Source: a virus. From it: a stretch of DNA of 27,362 nucleotides. Shown one piece after another: positions 1 through 8,380 of this stretch (positions are counted from its first letter, which is position 1; every line of letters begins with the position of its first letter). The stretch covers positions 1-27,362 of the IMG/VR virus record IMGVR_UViG_3300030000_000042; one strand, written 5' to 3'. The notes under the pieces were generated by a model. That model did not search any database and was not told the DNA's origin. It was given only the letters and a program-made list of their open reading frames with translations. The translations under genes and the position numbers were made by a program.

Positions 1-1
1 C

Positions 2-76
2 AACAACCGCCTAAACCGCATATTGGAAGCTATTGCAGGAGAGATCAGCAGGCAAATTGCAGGTTTAATAACCTGA
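2..76 (+). CDS. C-terminal end of an unidentified upstream gene (partial)
   Basis: An open frame enters from the left edge and ends in TGA at 74-76, giving 24 residues that finish in RQIAGLIT. The fragment looks helical and amphipathic (NNRLNRILEAIAGE). It is on the strand of the tail genes and 59 bp upstream of the next start, so it is probably the preceding gene of the same late operon. Too little is present to name it. Confidence 0.5.
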   Translation, partial: NNRLNRILEAIAGEISRQIAGLIT

Positions 77-135
77 AGTCGTCTTCAGCCAACCTAATTT
101 TAATAACCCAACCCAATCTAACTCAATCAACCAAC

Positions 136-2256
136 ATGGCATTATTCGCAACTATAGGCCCGAGCGTAACTGGGCTCAATGGCACCCAGGTAACCGGCGA
201 AATCATTATTTCGCTGTTTGATGCAGCCACAGGACAACCCGCAAACGGAAACAATGTTATCGTTTATTTTACGGAAAACTTAAACGGCGTAATTTACCAG
301 GGATCGCAAATTATCGCGGGGCAAACTTACCCGGTATATCATGGCATATTAAACGACTCAAGCCCTACCACCCCCTATTATACCAAATTCACTATCGACA
401 GCATCACCGCCGAACCGCCCGCCGGCCCGCCGGTGAATAGCTGTGATTTGGTGATCAATACCATTATTGTCGATAAACCCGAGTCCTCTCCCGGCACAGC
501 CGACGCGCAGATCTCCGTGCGGGTAAGTTCAAGCTATAGGCCTATTACTTATAGCCTGGATAATGTGACGTTTCAGTCTTCGCCTATATTTACGGGCTTA
601 ACCGGTGGCTTAAAAAATGTTTATGTAACCGACGCCAATGGCTGCACCAATGCTTCGGCAATCACCATCCCGGTGTTGCGCAGTTTACTTATCAGCGATC
701 CATCTGTTAGCTTAACAGGAGGCAATGTTTCCCGCTGGAATGCGGCATTTAATCCGGTAGTTTTTACCTACCAGCGAAAAGATTTTAATGTAACCTCCGT
801 TTCGCAGGATACGATCACCGGAAACGCCGCCGTAATGGCGAACTGCGATAAAACAGACCTTATCGCGGCGGTTAATGCCTACAACAATGCCAATGCAAAC
901 GCGGCCGCTCAAAACATAGTGCTTACCAACAACAGTCCCGTGTGGGTTTATATTAATACCGGTGTTTATACAGGCACCTACCAGATAAATGAGGTTAAAG
1001 ATGATGGCAGCCTGGTGATCAACACGCCTTATATTTCAACTGCGACTGGCTATATTAACAGCAACACTATTCGCCCGTTTTACCAGGTGCGCACACAAAT
1101 TACCTACCAGGACCCTATCAGCGGGCAGCAAAATACCATTACCTCAACCAACCGGCCCGATAGTACCGGTTTGGTTAAAGCCGATATCAGCAATTTTTTA
1201 CAGAGTTTGTTACGCGCCAGGGATGACAGTAACTTTACCCAAATCAACTATCGCGACACCAATCTCAGCGCCAGCTACCAGGTGGCTTACGCCGAATATT
1301 GGGACGGCAAACTAACCGGCGCGCAAAGCTTAACCTATATCCCCGTCAGCACCCCCTATTACGTTTTATATGCCGCAAAACAACTGGGCGACAGCTATGG
1401 TGGCAACCTGGCGGCATATGTGCCTTTCCCTTCAGTTACTACAAACAGCCAGCGGGCAAAATGGATAACCGATTTTGCCGAACCTGCATACTCCAATGAC
1501 TACCCATTTGATATTGGTTTTATTTATAGTGAAGAATTATTGGGCCTACAGTTGTATTGCAACCTTGTGCCGCTTGATATTAACCGTAACCCGTTGTCAG
1601 GTACTACAAACAGTTACATGCTTAATGAAAACGGCACCTGGCTATTGAACCAGGATGGCAGTAAACTGCTGATTGCTAAGCAAACATCAGGCAATACGGA
1701 TCTGCCCGCACAGCTGGGTTTAAACCGGCTGCTGATTAATACTCAATTTGGCAGCGATGTTTATTATTTTAATATAGCACTGATGTATAACGACGAAAAT
1801 AACATTGCGCATACCGTTACCAAAACCCAAACTGTCAGGATTGACGATGCGGTTCACGAACAATCGGTTTACCTGCGCTGGATAGGTTTGAACGGCTGCT
1901 GGAACTATTACCGTTTTGTTTACAACCAGGAAATTTCGCTGGATGTGCAAAATGCAGTCATCATTAAAAACTATGTATCCGATTGGGCCACACAGGATAG
2001 TATTGAAGAAGTGATAGGCAAAAGCGCCGGTCAGAAAATGAAAGTGATGGCAGAGGATCTTTCGGTAAATGATATCAAAGGGCTACAGTCTATCAAATAT
2101 TCGCCCAAAGTACAAATGCTGGTGAATAAAAACCCGGTTAAATGGCAAACCATTGTGCTAAACACGGCCACCTTTAGTGAGTACGAAACCCTAAACGGAC
2201 AGGCGCCATTCAGCGTAACGTTCAATATGCCCTCAATTAATATACAGAGCCAGTAG
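136..2256 (+). CDS. Large phage tail/tail-tip structural protein with a SprB-like repeat
   Basis: This 706-residue protein begins at ATG 136 after an A/C-rich leader. Residues about 104-181 match the SprB-type repeat of Bacteroidota surface adhesins: a YSLDN element near 139, the F-x-GL turn near 152 and VTDANGC near 164-170. The rest is rich in beta strands, Asn, Thr and Tyr, with no signal peptide or membrane segment. It precedes a second tail protein and the tape measure gene, so a distal tail or receptor-binding role is likely. The repeat identification is from pattern memory; the remainder belongs to no family I can name with certainty. The 147-bp gap downstream carries an inverted repeat. 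Confidence 0.6.
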   Translation: MALFATIGPSVTGLNGTQVTGEIIISLFDAATGQPANGNNVIVYFTENLNGVIYQGSQIIAGQTYPVYHGILNDSSPTTPYYTKFTIDSITAEPPAGPPVNSCDLVINTIIVDKPESSPGTADAQISVRVSSSYRPITYSLDNVTFQSSPIFTGLTGGLKNVYVTDANGCTNASAITIPVLRSLLISDPSVSLTGGNVSRWNAAFNPVVFTYQRKDFNVTSVSQDTITGNAAVMANCDKTDLIAAVNAYNNANANAAAQNIVLTNNSPVWVYINTGVYTGTYQINEVKDDGSLVINTPYISTATGYINSNTIRPFYQVRTQITYQDPISGQQNTITSTNRPDSTGLVKADISNFLQSLLRARDDSNFTQINYRDTNLSASYQVAYAEYWDGKLTGAQSLTYIPVSTPYYVLYAAKQLGDSYGGNLAAYVPFPSVTTNSQRAKWITDFAEPAYSNDYPFDIGFIYSEELLGLQLYCNLVPLDINRNPLSGTTNSYMLNENGTWLLNQDGSKLLIAKQTSGNTDLPAQLGLNRLLINTQFGSDVYYFNIALMYNDENNIAHTVTKTQTVRIDDAVHEQSVYLRWIGLNGCWNYYRFVYNQEISLDVQNAVIIKNYVSDWATQDSIEEVIGKSAGQKMKVMAEDLSVNDIKGLQSIKYSPKVQMLVNKNPVKWQTIVLNTATFSEYETLNGQAPFSVTFNMPSINIQSQ

Positions 2257-2403
2257 CATCGTTTGAATGTTGAAAGGCTTAATGTTGGGCATTCATATTT
2301 CAGACATCGGATCTTTAACATAAAGCCTTTCAACATTACAACTTCTCCGCGTCACTGGCTTCTAACATTACAACCTTTCAACATTACAACTTTCCAATAA
2401 AAA
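2257..2403 (+). repeat. Intergenic palindromic repeat, 'aacattacaac' type
   Basis: The gap between two tail genes contains 22-bp inverted arms at 2266-2287 and 2316-2337 (20 of 22 matching, core AATGTTGAAAGGCTT). They are followed by direct repeats of the word AACATTACAAC up to 2391. The 16-mer at 2359-2374 recurs exactly at 15001-15016, in the gap before the portal gene. There is no T-run, so this is not an obvious terminator. Confidence 0.75.
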
Positions 2404-4461
2404 ATGAACCAACTCCAACTTTACATAAACGATCAGCTGGTAGACTTGAGTGATGATACCCCTATCGCGCTTACCTTCCAGATCAATAACCTGGCCGAAG
2501 TGCAAAATCAGCAGGGCAATACCAGCAATCAGTTTAAACTCCCATTAACGCAACGTAACCGGCAAATACTGGGCTTCCCCGATGATATCGCTTTTACCAG
2601 CAATTTGCCCTACCAAAAATACCAGGCAAAAATTATCCAGGACGGGCTCGAAATAGTGCCTTATGGGCTTGGAGAGCTAAATGGCATCGATCAGGATTCA
2701 GCAAACATTACCATATTATCGGGCAATACCGATTTTTTCGATGCAATTGGCGGCAAGCTTTATGATATGGGCGATAGCACCAGCATTTGGAGTAACTACG
2801 GCCAAAACCTCGTCTGGCAGCCATATGATCACAAATGGAATATTGATAACATCGCAAATTCCCAAACCAACACCGACGGCTGGATCTACCCCATTATTGA
2901 CTATGGCGCCATGACTGCAACGGAGGATTTTAGCCAGCCGATTGCTGCACAGAACCTGCGGCCAGGATTTTTTATCAAAACGACTATTGATCTTTTATTA
3001 AAGTCAGCCGGTTACAAAGGCACGGGCTCGCTACTAACCAATCCGCTTTATCCTTTAATAATTTGCCAGTTCAGCAACGGTAGTTGGCAGCATGGCACCG
3101 ATATCCAAAACAGTACCGGGTTCAAAAGCATTATGGTACAAACCGGGCAAAATATAACGGTACAACATATGAATACATCCGGCAGCCTGGGCGAAATTCC
3201 TTTTAGTGCTATACTTTCCGATATCAGCCATTGTTATAATGCCAACGCTAACGGCTATTTTGTTTCGGAGATCACCAGCGTAACGGCTTCGTTTTCATTT
3301 GCATTGTATTTTAGTTCCAAAAACCGCTCACATAAAGGATATTCGTCCAAAGTTGATATACAAATACGCTTATATAACGATATCAATACAGCCGATGGGG
3401 ACGCCCCTGTGCTTGCCACAATCACGTTTGATTATGCCGACCGCGGGACAGCAAGCACCATGTTCTTTCAAAATCAAACACTTTCCTTTGATCAGGTACT
3501 CGAAGCCGGCCAGGGGATTAAAATAACTTACCAGTTTAGCGGATATACAGGATCAATGTTCACGCTCGACAGCGGTGCTGTATTCAGCGTTCAAAACAAA
3601 GTGCAGGATGTGCAATACGGGCAGGTAGTACAATGCGAGCGCATTTTTCCGGATATTGCACAAAAAGACCTTTTAAAAGATACTCTGCAGCGCTTCGGTA
3701 TTATTTGCCAAACTGATAATACAAGCAAAACGGTGTCGTTTAACTCGTTTCGCGACATCGTAAATAATATTGCCATTACTAAAGACTGGAGCGGCAAATG
3801 CCTTAATCAGGGCAAACAGGTAGGCTTTCAACTGGGCAATTACGCGCAGGTAAATTATATGCAATACCAAACCGACCAAAACCTCTTGCCGCTGAAATAT
3901 GGCTGGTCGCAAATAAAAATTGCCGACCAAACTTTGCCGGCAAGCGCCACCCTGGTGCAAAGTCCATTCGGGCCGAGCTTTAACAGGCCCTACTACGGAG
4001 GCAGCATCGCACAAATTACCATGATCGACCAAAAGAGCGATAACAATAGCTTTAGTATAAGCGTGGCGCCGCGAATCCTGATCGATCAGAAACTGGATCT
4101 TCGTAATATCGGCAAAACAGTTACGCTTACCGACGGCATTAACCCCGACCGGGTAATAAATGATATCATCAGTACCCCGTATTTCTACAAACCCGATGCA
4201 CCTAACCTTGGGCCAGGATACGGACAGGCAAGCCTGATGTTTGAGGATCTGCGCAAACAGTACTATCCCGAACTGGAAAAAATTCTGACCCAAACCAAAA
4301 AAGTAGTGCGTTATATCTTACTCAGCCCGCGTGATATATTGGAACTCGACCTGTTGATACCTATTTACATTCAGCAGGATGGCGCTTATTACTACATTAA
4401 TAAAATTGACGCTTGGCGCAAAGGGCAACCTACAAAGGTGGAGTTGGTTAAATTGGGATAA
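2404..4461 (+). CDS. Phage tail protein (probable tail tip/baseplate component)
   Basis: This 685-residue protein starts at ATG 2404 directly after an A-rich leader (AATAAAA). Its N-terminus (LYINDQLVDLSDD, then FQINNLAEV and NTSNQFKLPLTQRN, residues about 5-52) resembles the opening of tail proteins common in Bacteroidota phages, which share an 'ND..v.L.....l' start and an 'F.lP.t..N' segment. The rest is mixed beta with many aromatic residues and no signal peptide, suggesting a virion protein. It lies between another large tail protein and the tape measure region. A hub or tail-tip role is inferred from position; a distal tail protein is equally possible. Confidence 0.6.
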   Translation: MNQLQLYINDQLVDLSDDTPIALTFQINNLAEVQNQQGNTSNQFKLPLTQRNRQILGFPDDIAFTSNLPYQKYQAKIIQDGLEIVPYGLGELNGIDQDSANITILSGNTDFFDAIGGKLYDMGDSTSIWSNYGQNLVWQPYDHKWNIDNIANSQTNTDGWIYPIIDYGAMTATEDFSQPIAAQNLRPGFFIKTTIDLLLKSAGYKGTGSLLTNPLYPLIICQFSNGSWQHGTDIQNSTGFKSIMVQTGQNITVQHMNTSGSLGEIPFSAILSDISHCYNANANGYFVSEITSVTASFSFALYFSSKNRSHKGYSSKVDIQIRLYNDINTADGDAPVLATITFDYADRGTASTMFFQNQTLSFDQVLEAGQGIKITYQFSGYTGSMFTLDSGAVFSVQNKVQDVQYGQVVQCERIFPDIAQKDLLKDTLQRFGIICQTDNTSKTVSFNSFRDIVNNIAITKDWSGKCLNQGKQVGFQLGNYAQVNYMQYQTDQNLLPLKYGWSQIKIADQTLPASATLVQSPFGPSFNRPYYGGSIAQITMIDQKSDNNSFSISVAPRILIDQKLDLRNIGKTVTLTDGINPDRVINDIISTPYFYKPDAPNLGPGYGQASLMFEDLRKQYYPELEKILTQTKKVVRYILLSPRDILELDLLIPIYIQQDGAYYYINKIDAWRKGQPTKVELVKLG

Positions 4462-4482
4462 CTATTAAAAATTACTTTTTAA

Positions 4483-4507
4483 GTTATAGCCTATAAAGTG
4501 CTATAAC
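4483..4507 (+). other. AT-rich hairpin after the tail gene
   Basis: GTTATAGC (4483-4490) and GCTATAAC (4500-4507) are perfect 8-bp inverted arms around a 9-nt loop, 21 bp after the tail gene stop codon. No U-tract follows. It may slow or end transcription before the independently promoted gene at 4627, but this is weak. Confidence 0.35.
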
Positions 4508-4572
4508 AAATATATAATATAAAGAGAAATAATTTTTAACCAAAAATTAATTGAAAAAAAACGACTTTTTGA

Positions 4573-4604
4573 TTTGCATTTTAATATTTTCCTTATTAGC
4601 TTTA
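4573..4604 (+). promoter_or_regulatory. Bacteroidota-type promoter for the secreted cargo gene
   Basis: TTTG at 4573-4576 and TAGCTTTA at 4597-4604 are separated by 20 bp. This fits the Bacteroidota -33 (TTTG) and -7 (TAnnTTTG) consensus with 7 of 8 positions in the -7 box. Transcription would start near 4611, about 15 nt before the ATG at 4627. Confidence 0.55.
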
Positions 4605-4621
4605 CTAAAAATTTTAGTAAA
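4601..4621. promoter_or_regulatory. Perfect 21-bp palindrome overlapping the -7 box (candidate operator)
   Basis: TTTACTAAAA, a single A, and TTTTAGTAAA form a perfect 10-1-10 palindrome. It overlaps the end of the predicted -7 element and the expected start site, and ends five bases before the ATG at 4627. This placement suits a dimeric repressor blocking initiation. It could also form a small hairpin in the transcript. No regulator is identified in the window. Confidence 0.5.
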
Positions 4622-4626
4622 ACATT

Positions 4627-5211
4627 ATGAAAAAATCTATTCTTATCGCATTATTGCTAATTCCGTTTTTGGGATTTGCACAAACCACAAAGCCGATTGA
4701 AGGCTTTTTAGGTATCAAATTTGGCACAAGCAAAGCAGGTGTAGTTGCGGCTATGAAAGCGAAGGGCGGAGTATTATCAAAAGAGAGTACTGATAGCAAG
4801 CTTGTTTTTACAAACGTTAAACTAGGACAAAGAATGCCGGAATGGGTAACGGTATACCTTTTTAATGATAAATTATACCACGGTGTTTTTTATTTTAAAC
4901 CTGAACATGACGCACAGGCCATAGACTATTATAACTCTTTGGTAAGTGATCTTAACGGCATATATGGTGCGGGAAGTCCATATAAAACGTTTAAGTCTCC
5001 ATACAAAGATGGCGATGGATATGAAGTTACAGCGCTCTCCACCGGGAATGCCTCGTTTTTCACGAATTGGGGATCTGAAAAAGCTAATAATATACAAGCA
5101 ACGATCGACCAGGTAAATGACGATCTTTACGTTCTGTTATTCTACATCGACAATGTAGTTGAAGCACAAGCCGAAGCAGCACAAAAAGCAAAAGAAAAAT
5201 CAGATTATTAA
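4627..5211 (+). CDS. Secreted protein of unknown function (phage cargo gene)
   Basis: A 194-residue protein starting MKKSILIALLLIPFLGFAQ, a clear signal peptide with likely cleavage after FAQ (residue 19). There is no lipobox Cys, so it is probably released to the periplasm. The mature part opens with GFLGIKFGTSKAGV, reminiscent of small host periplasmic proteins, and ends in an Ala/Lys/Glu-rich helix. I recognise no catalytic motif. It is the only exported protein within the tail gene block. It has its own promoter (4573-4604), palindrome (4601-4621) and terminator (5225-5248), and its leader is much more AT-rich than neighbouring gaps. That is the layout of a cargo gene expressed from the prophage independently of the late operon. 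Confidence 0.7.
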   Translation: MKKSILIALLLIPFLGFAQTTKPIEGFLGIKFGTSKAGVVAAMKAKGGVLSKESTDSKLVFTNVKLGQRMPEWVTVYLFNDKLYHGVFYFKPEHDAQAIDYYNSLVSDLNGIYGAGSPYKTFKSPYKDGDGYEVTALSTGNASFFTNWGSEKANNIQATIDQVNDDLYVLLFYIDNVVEAQAEAAQKAKEKSDY

Positions 5212-5224
5212 ATTAATAACACAG

Positions 5225-5248
5225 TAAGCCCAAAGTCGGGCTTATTTT
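5225..5248 (+). terminator. Rho-independent terminator after the secreted cargo gene
   Basis: TAAGCCC (5225-5231), loop AAAGTC, GGGCTTA (5238-5244), then TTTT. The 7-bp stem followed by Ts lies 13 bp after the stop codon of the secreted protein gene and isolates it from the tape measure gene. Confidence 0.8.
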
Positions 5249-5300
5249 AACAACCTTATTATGCCGTATGGCATTTATAACATAATAAACGAGCACGAAC

Positions 5301-7862
5301 ATGGCGGACGATATCAGCAAAAAAATAACCATCGAGGTTGAGATGGAGACTGAAAGTATTACTCAGAATATAACCAGCCTCAACAAATCCATCGATAGCC
5401 TTTTGGCTAAACAACAGCAATTAAATGCTGCCGGTCAACAAAATTCGGCAGCCTTCGAAGCAATTACACAGAAACTGGAAGCTTTAAAAGCAAGTCTTAA
5501 AGAAGCCAACACTCAATTAAAAGCCAATACAGCTTCTTTAAACTCTTTAGGCAAGGCCGCCAAAAGTGTCGGGGGGGCTATATCGTCGCTCGCCACAAAG
5601 CATCAAAAACATGCTAAAGCAGCAGGCGATAGTTCTGCAAAATCCAAACAGCTAGGCGACCAGCTAACTATCCTGGGCATATCCAACAAAACAGCCGAAA
5701 GCGCCGTATCTTCTTTATCCGGCCAACATCAGAAGCATGCTAAAGCAACAGGCGACAGCGCCGCGAAAACCAAAGAGTTGGGTGGGCAGTTAAGCAACCT
5801 CGGCACATCCAATAAAACAGCCGAAACTTCTGTATCCTCACTGGCAGGGCAACATCAAAAACATGCCAAAGCATCGGGTGACAGCTCCGCTAAAACAAAA
5901 GAATTAAGCGGGCAACTGGCGTCAATGGATAAAACTGCAAAGCAACAGAAAACCAGTACATCTGCGAGCAAGGGCGCTATGGAGGGCCTGGCATTAAGTA
6001 CATCCAAAGCCTCCGGCAAAACGAAGGAACTGCAATCGGGTACCGGCGCGGCCACCACGGCGCTCAATCAGCAAGCATCGGCTGTAACTACCAATAAAAC
6101 AAAGTTCGATGCTCATAAAGCGACTATGGACCTTTTGAAAACATCTTTCGATAAAATAAAAGATGTTTCCGGCATCTTCGGGCCAAGTTTACAGGAGGCG
6201 GCAAAGGGCTTCGACTTAATGAAAAACGGCCTTGCGCTGGTGGAGGGTGGTTTCAAAGGCGTTGGCGCGGCAATAAAAGCAGACGGTTTTGGTGTTTTGC
6301 TGAACATACTACAGATGTTGTTTGACAATTTTGTACAGTCATCAAACGGTGCGGGCATGCTTAAAGGCGTTATCTCGGCAATTGGTGTTATCGTAAACAC
6401 TGTAACAACAATTTTTCATTCATTAATGGATGGTATCATCAACGCTTTCTCCCATCCCATTGATACGCTTAAATCGTTGGGCAAGATGATCGAAGAAAAC
6501 CTGATCAACAGATTTAAGGCGTTTTCGGTGATATTGCATGGCATTATTCACCTCGATTTTAAAGAGATTGCCAATGGGGTGATCCAGGCCGCAACCGGGG
6601 TAACCAATGCAACCGATAAAATTGCTACAGGTTTTCATAAAGCGGCTGCAGCGGTAAAAACGCTCGGTAAAGAAATGGTTTCCGCCTACAAGCAAGCAGG
6701 TGAACATGTTGATGCCCAAGATAAACAAGTTAAAAAATCTACGGAAAAGCAGGAAAAATATTACAAAAGTTTGAAGGGCGCTATCAATGATACTGAAAAA
6801 GCTGAAAAAGATAAGTGTGCAGCAGAAAAAGAAGATTGCAAACTAGAAAAAGAAGATTGTAAGTGTGATGAGGCTGACAAAACAAGCTCAGGAAATAACA
6901 GCACAAACCCAGGTACCCCGGCATCTCCTGTAGGTGGCACCGGCAACACATCTGACCCCACGGATAATTCAGGCGGCGACAAAAATCCACCGGCGGACGG
7001 AAAAAAAATTGAGGCCGAGAAAACGTTCCAGGAAAAGCTAACCGCCCTTAAAAAGGAAGCCATAGATAAAGCCGAAGATTATGCCAAAAAATCAGCAGGC
7101 AAAATAGCCGCTGGGGCCATCGATGCCTTAAAAAAAACCATAGAACAACAATCTGCCGCTAAAATTGCCGGACTCGAAAAGGATAAAGCAACGGAATTAG
7201 GCAACTCCGCACTTACGTCTACACAAAAACTAGCTATAGAGCAAAAATACAAACAAAAAGAAGGCCAGGTAAAACTTAAAGCTTTTAAGCAGGAACAGGA
7301 AGCATCAATAGCCCAGGCGGTAATAAACGTCGCACTGGCTATTACCAAGGGCGCATCGCAAAGCGGAATCTTAGCGGAATTTTTTATCCCTGTTATTATT
7401 GCTGAAACAGCTGTTCAAATAGCCAAAATAGCATCGCAAAAACCACCAGCTTATGCTTCCGGAGGATTACATTATACGTCAGACGGGCGGGGCGGGGCTT
7501 TAACCGGCTACAGTAAAACGGATAACACAAACGCTTATCTGCGGTCGGGTGAAGCGGTTGTCGTATCTGAAGCAATGCAGGTGCCTTGGGCGCGCAACCT
7601 GGTGAGCGCCATAAACGTGGGTTTTGGAGGCCGGGATTTCTCGACCACCAACCCCGGCCGCGGTTACGCGATAGGTGGCATTTTCACCGATGGCGGCGAT
7701 GCCAACCGCTACTACAACCAACCCGTCCACGATCAGAAAGACCTGGCCAATTCCATCGCATATCAGATGATCAACAATTTCCCGCCTGTTTATGTAGATG
7801 TGAAGGATATCAACAACCAGCAAAACATACTGGCGCAAACTGTTAACAGGGTAAATCTTTAG
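5301..7862 (+). CDS. Phage tail tape measure protein
   Basis: This 853-residue protein has the composition of a tape measure protein, which sets tail length and is ejected with the DNA. Residues 1-90 are a coiled coil rich in Gln, Asn, Lys and Leu. Residues 96-221 hold three 42-residue repeats with HQKHAK and GDS cores. A hydrophobic Gly/Ala-rich stretch at about 295-390 may insert into the host membrane. There is a Lys/Glu region with four Cys (506, 513, 520, 522), a Pro/Gly/Asn/Thr linker at about 530-570, a long Ala/Lys helical part, and a C-terminal Gly-rich segment (YASGGLHYTSDGRGG) typical of tape measure ends. The ATG at 5301 follows a short hairpin (ATGCC/GGCAT, 5261-5274). No lysozyme or peptidase motif was seen. 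Confidence 0.85.
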   Translation: MADDISKKITIEVEMETESITQNITSLNKSIDSLLAKQQQLNAAGQQNSAAFEAITQKLEALKASLKEANTQLKANTASLNSLGKAAKSVGGAISSLATKHQKHAKAAGDSSAKSKQLGDQLTILGISNKTAESAVSSLSGQHQKHAKATGDSAAKTKELGGQLSNLGTSNKTAETSVSSLAGQHQKHAKASGDSSAKTKELSGQLASMDKTAKQQKTSTSASKGAMEGLALSTSKASGKTKELQSGTGAATTALNQQASAVTTNKTKFDAHKATMDLLKTSFDKIKDVSGIFGPSLQEAAKGFDLMKNGLALVEGGFKGVGAAIKADGFGVLLNILQMLFDNFVQSSNGAGMLKGVISAIGVIVNTVTTIFHSLMDGIINAFSHPIDTLKSLGKMIEENLINRFKAFSVILHGIIHLDFKEIANGVIQAATGVTNATDKIATGFHKAAAAVKTLGKEMVSAYKQAGEHVDAQDKQVKKSTEKQEKYYKSLKGAINDTEKAEKDKCAAEKEDCKLEKEDCKCDEADKTSSGNNSTNPGTPASPVGGTGNTSDPTDNSGGDKNPPADGKKIEAEKTFQEKLTALKKEAIDKAEDYAKKSAGKIAAGAIDALKKTIEQQSAAKIAGLEKDKATELGNSALTSTQKLAIEQKYKQKEGQVKLKAFKQEQEASIAQAVINVALAITKGASQSGILAEFFIPVIIAETAVQIAKIASQKPPAYASGGLHYTSDGRGGALTGYSKTDNTNAYLRSGEAVVVSEAMQVPWARNLVSAINVGFGGRDFSTTNPGRGYAIGGIFTDGGDANRYYNQPVHDQKDLANSIAYQMINNFPPVYVDVKDINNQQNILAQTVNRVNL
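5586..5963 (+). repeat. Three in-frame 126-bp repeats inside the tape measure gene
   Basis: Three consecutive 42-codon units start at 5586, 5712 and 5838. Each contains HQKHAKAxGDSxAKxKxL and a QL pair; the first two end in SNKTAExxVS, and the third degenerates after its QL. Expansion or loss of a unit would keep the reading frame and change the protein length in steps. Confidence 0.8.
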
Positions 7863-7863
7863 A

Positions 7864-7895
7864 CCGGCGTACAGTTCCACTATTTTGGACGCCGG
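7864..7895 (+). other. Hairpin just after the tape measure gene
   Basis: CCGGCGT (7864-7870) and ACGCCGG (7889-7895) are perfect 7-bp arms with an 18-nt loop, directly after the stop codon at 7860-7862. No T-run follows, so a terminator role is uncertain. It marks the junction between tail genes and the accessory region. Confidence 0.4.
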
Positions 7896-7982
7896 ATGTT
7901 CGATTTCCGATTCAAAGAATTTTTAACCTCCGGCAATAAAACCACTCACCAAATCAACGTTATTTAACTAATCAACCAATTT

Positions 7983-8222
7983 ATGAACATCAAACTCGCC
8001 AACACATTATTCGACGATGGTGTATTCGCGGCCATGTACAAGGCTGGGTTTATCAACACAAAAGTTTTTATCTACCGAGAGATCTATCTCTGGATAGAAG
8101 CGCAGCGTAAAACCCGCGGGTTAAACAAACGTCAGGCTGTGCTGGAGGCTGAGATAAAATTCATGAAAGATGAGCGTACCATTTGGCGAGCGCTGAATAG
8201 TTTTGAGGAAGCAAATAGTTAA
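7983..8222 (+). CDS. Small HTH-like protein of unknown function
   Basis: A 79-residue protein beginning MNIKLANTLFDDGVFAAMYK. The C-terminal half (RGLNKRQAVLEAEIKFMKDE, then RTIWRALNSF) reads as two helices with a possible recognition helix, resembling the helix-turn-helix of small phage-associated DNA-binding proteins. I do not recognise the family. It follows the tape measure gene after 120 bp and precedes the signal peptidase gene after 158 bp. A hairpin with 9-bp arms lies just downstream. Confidence 0.5.
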   Translation: MNIKLANTLFDDGVFAAMYKAGFINTKVFIYREIYLWIEAQRKTRGLNKRQAVLEAEIKFMKDERTIWRALNSFEEANS

Positions 8223-8246
8223 TTTGAGCCTCGTCAGATCTGCTTA

Positions 8247-8274
8247 AAGTTCAAAAACGACACGATTTGAACTT
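8247..8274. other. 9-bp inverted repeat downstream of the small HTH-like gene
   Basis: AAGTTCAAA (8247-8255) and TTTGAACTT (8266-8274) pair perfectly around a 10-nt loop. There is no U-tract. It may be a weak transcript end or a protein-binding site ahead of the signal peptidase gene. Confidence 0.35.
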
Positions 8275-8380
8275 AAAACAGGTTAACGATGAGCTAACTT
8301 TAATTTACAAGGGGCAAAAAAAATCCATTCCTGTAACAAACAACGCCAACCAACTATCTAAGTGATAAACACCGTTTATC

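Noticed and set aside
3673-4293. 206-codon open frame on the minus strand
   Set aside because: It lies fully inside the tail protein gene, has no leader and no recognisable motif; it is a shadow of the plus-strand gene.
7500-7880. 126-codon minus-strand open frame over the end of the tape measure gene
   Set aside because: It overlaps a well-supported gene and shows no family features.
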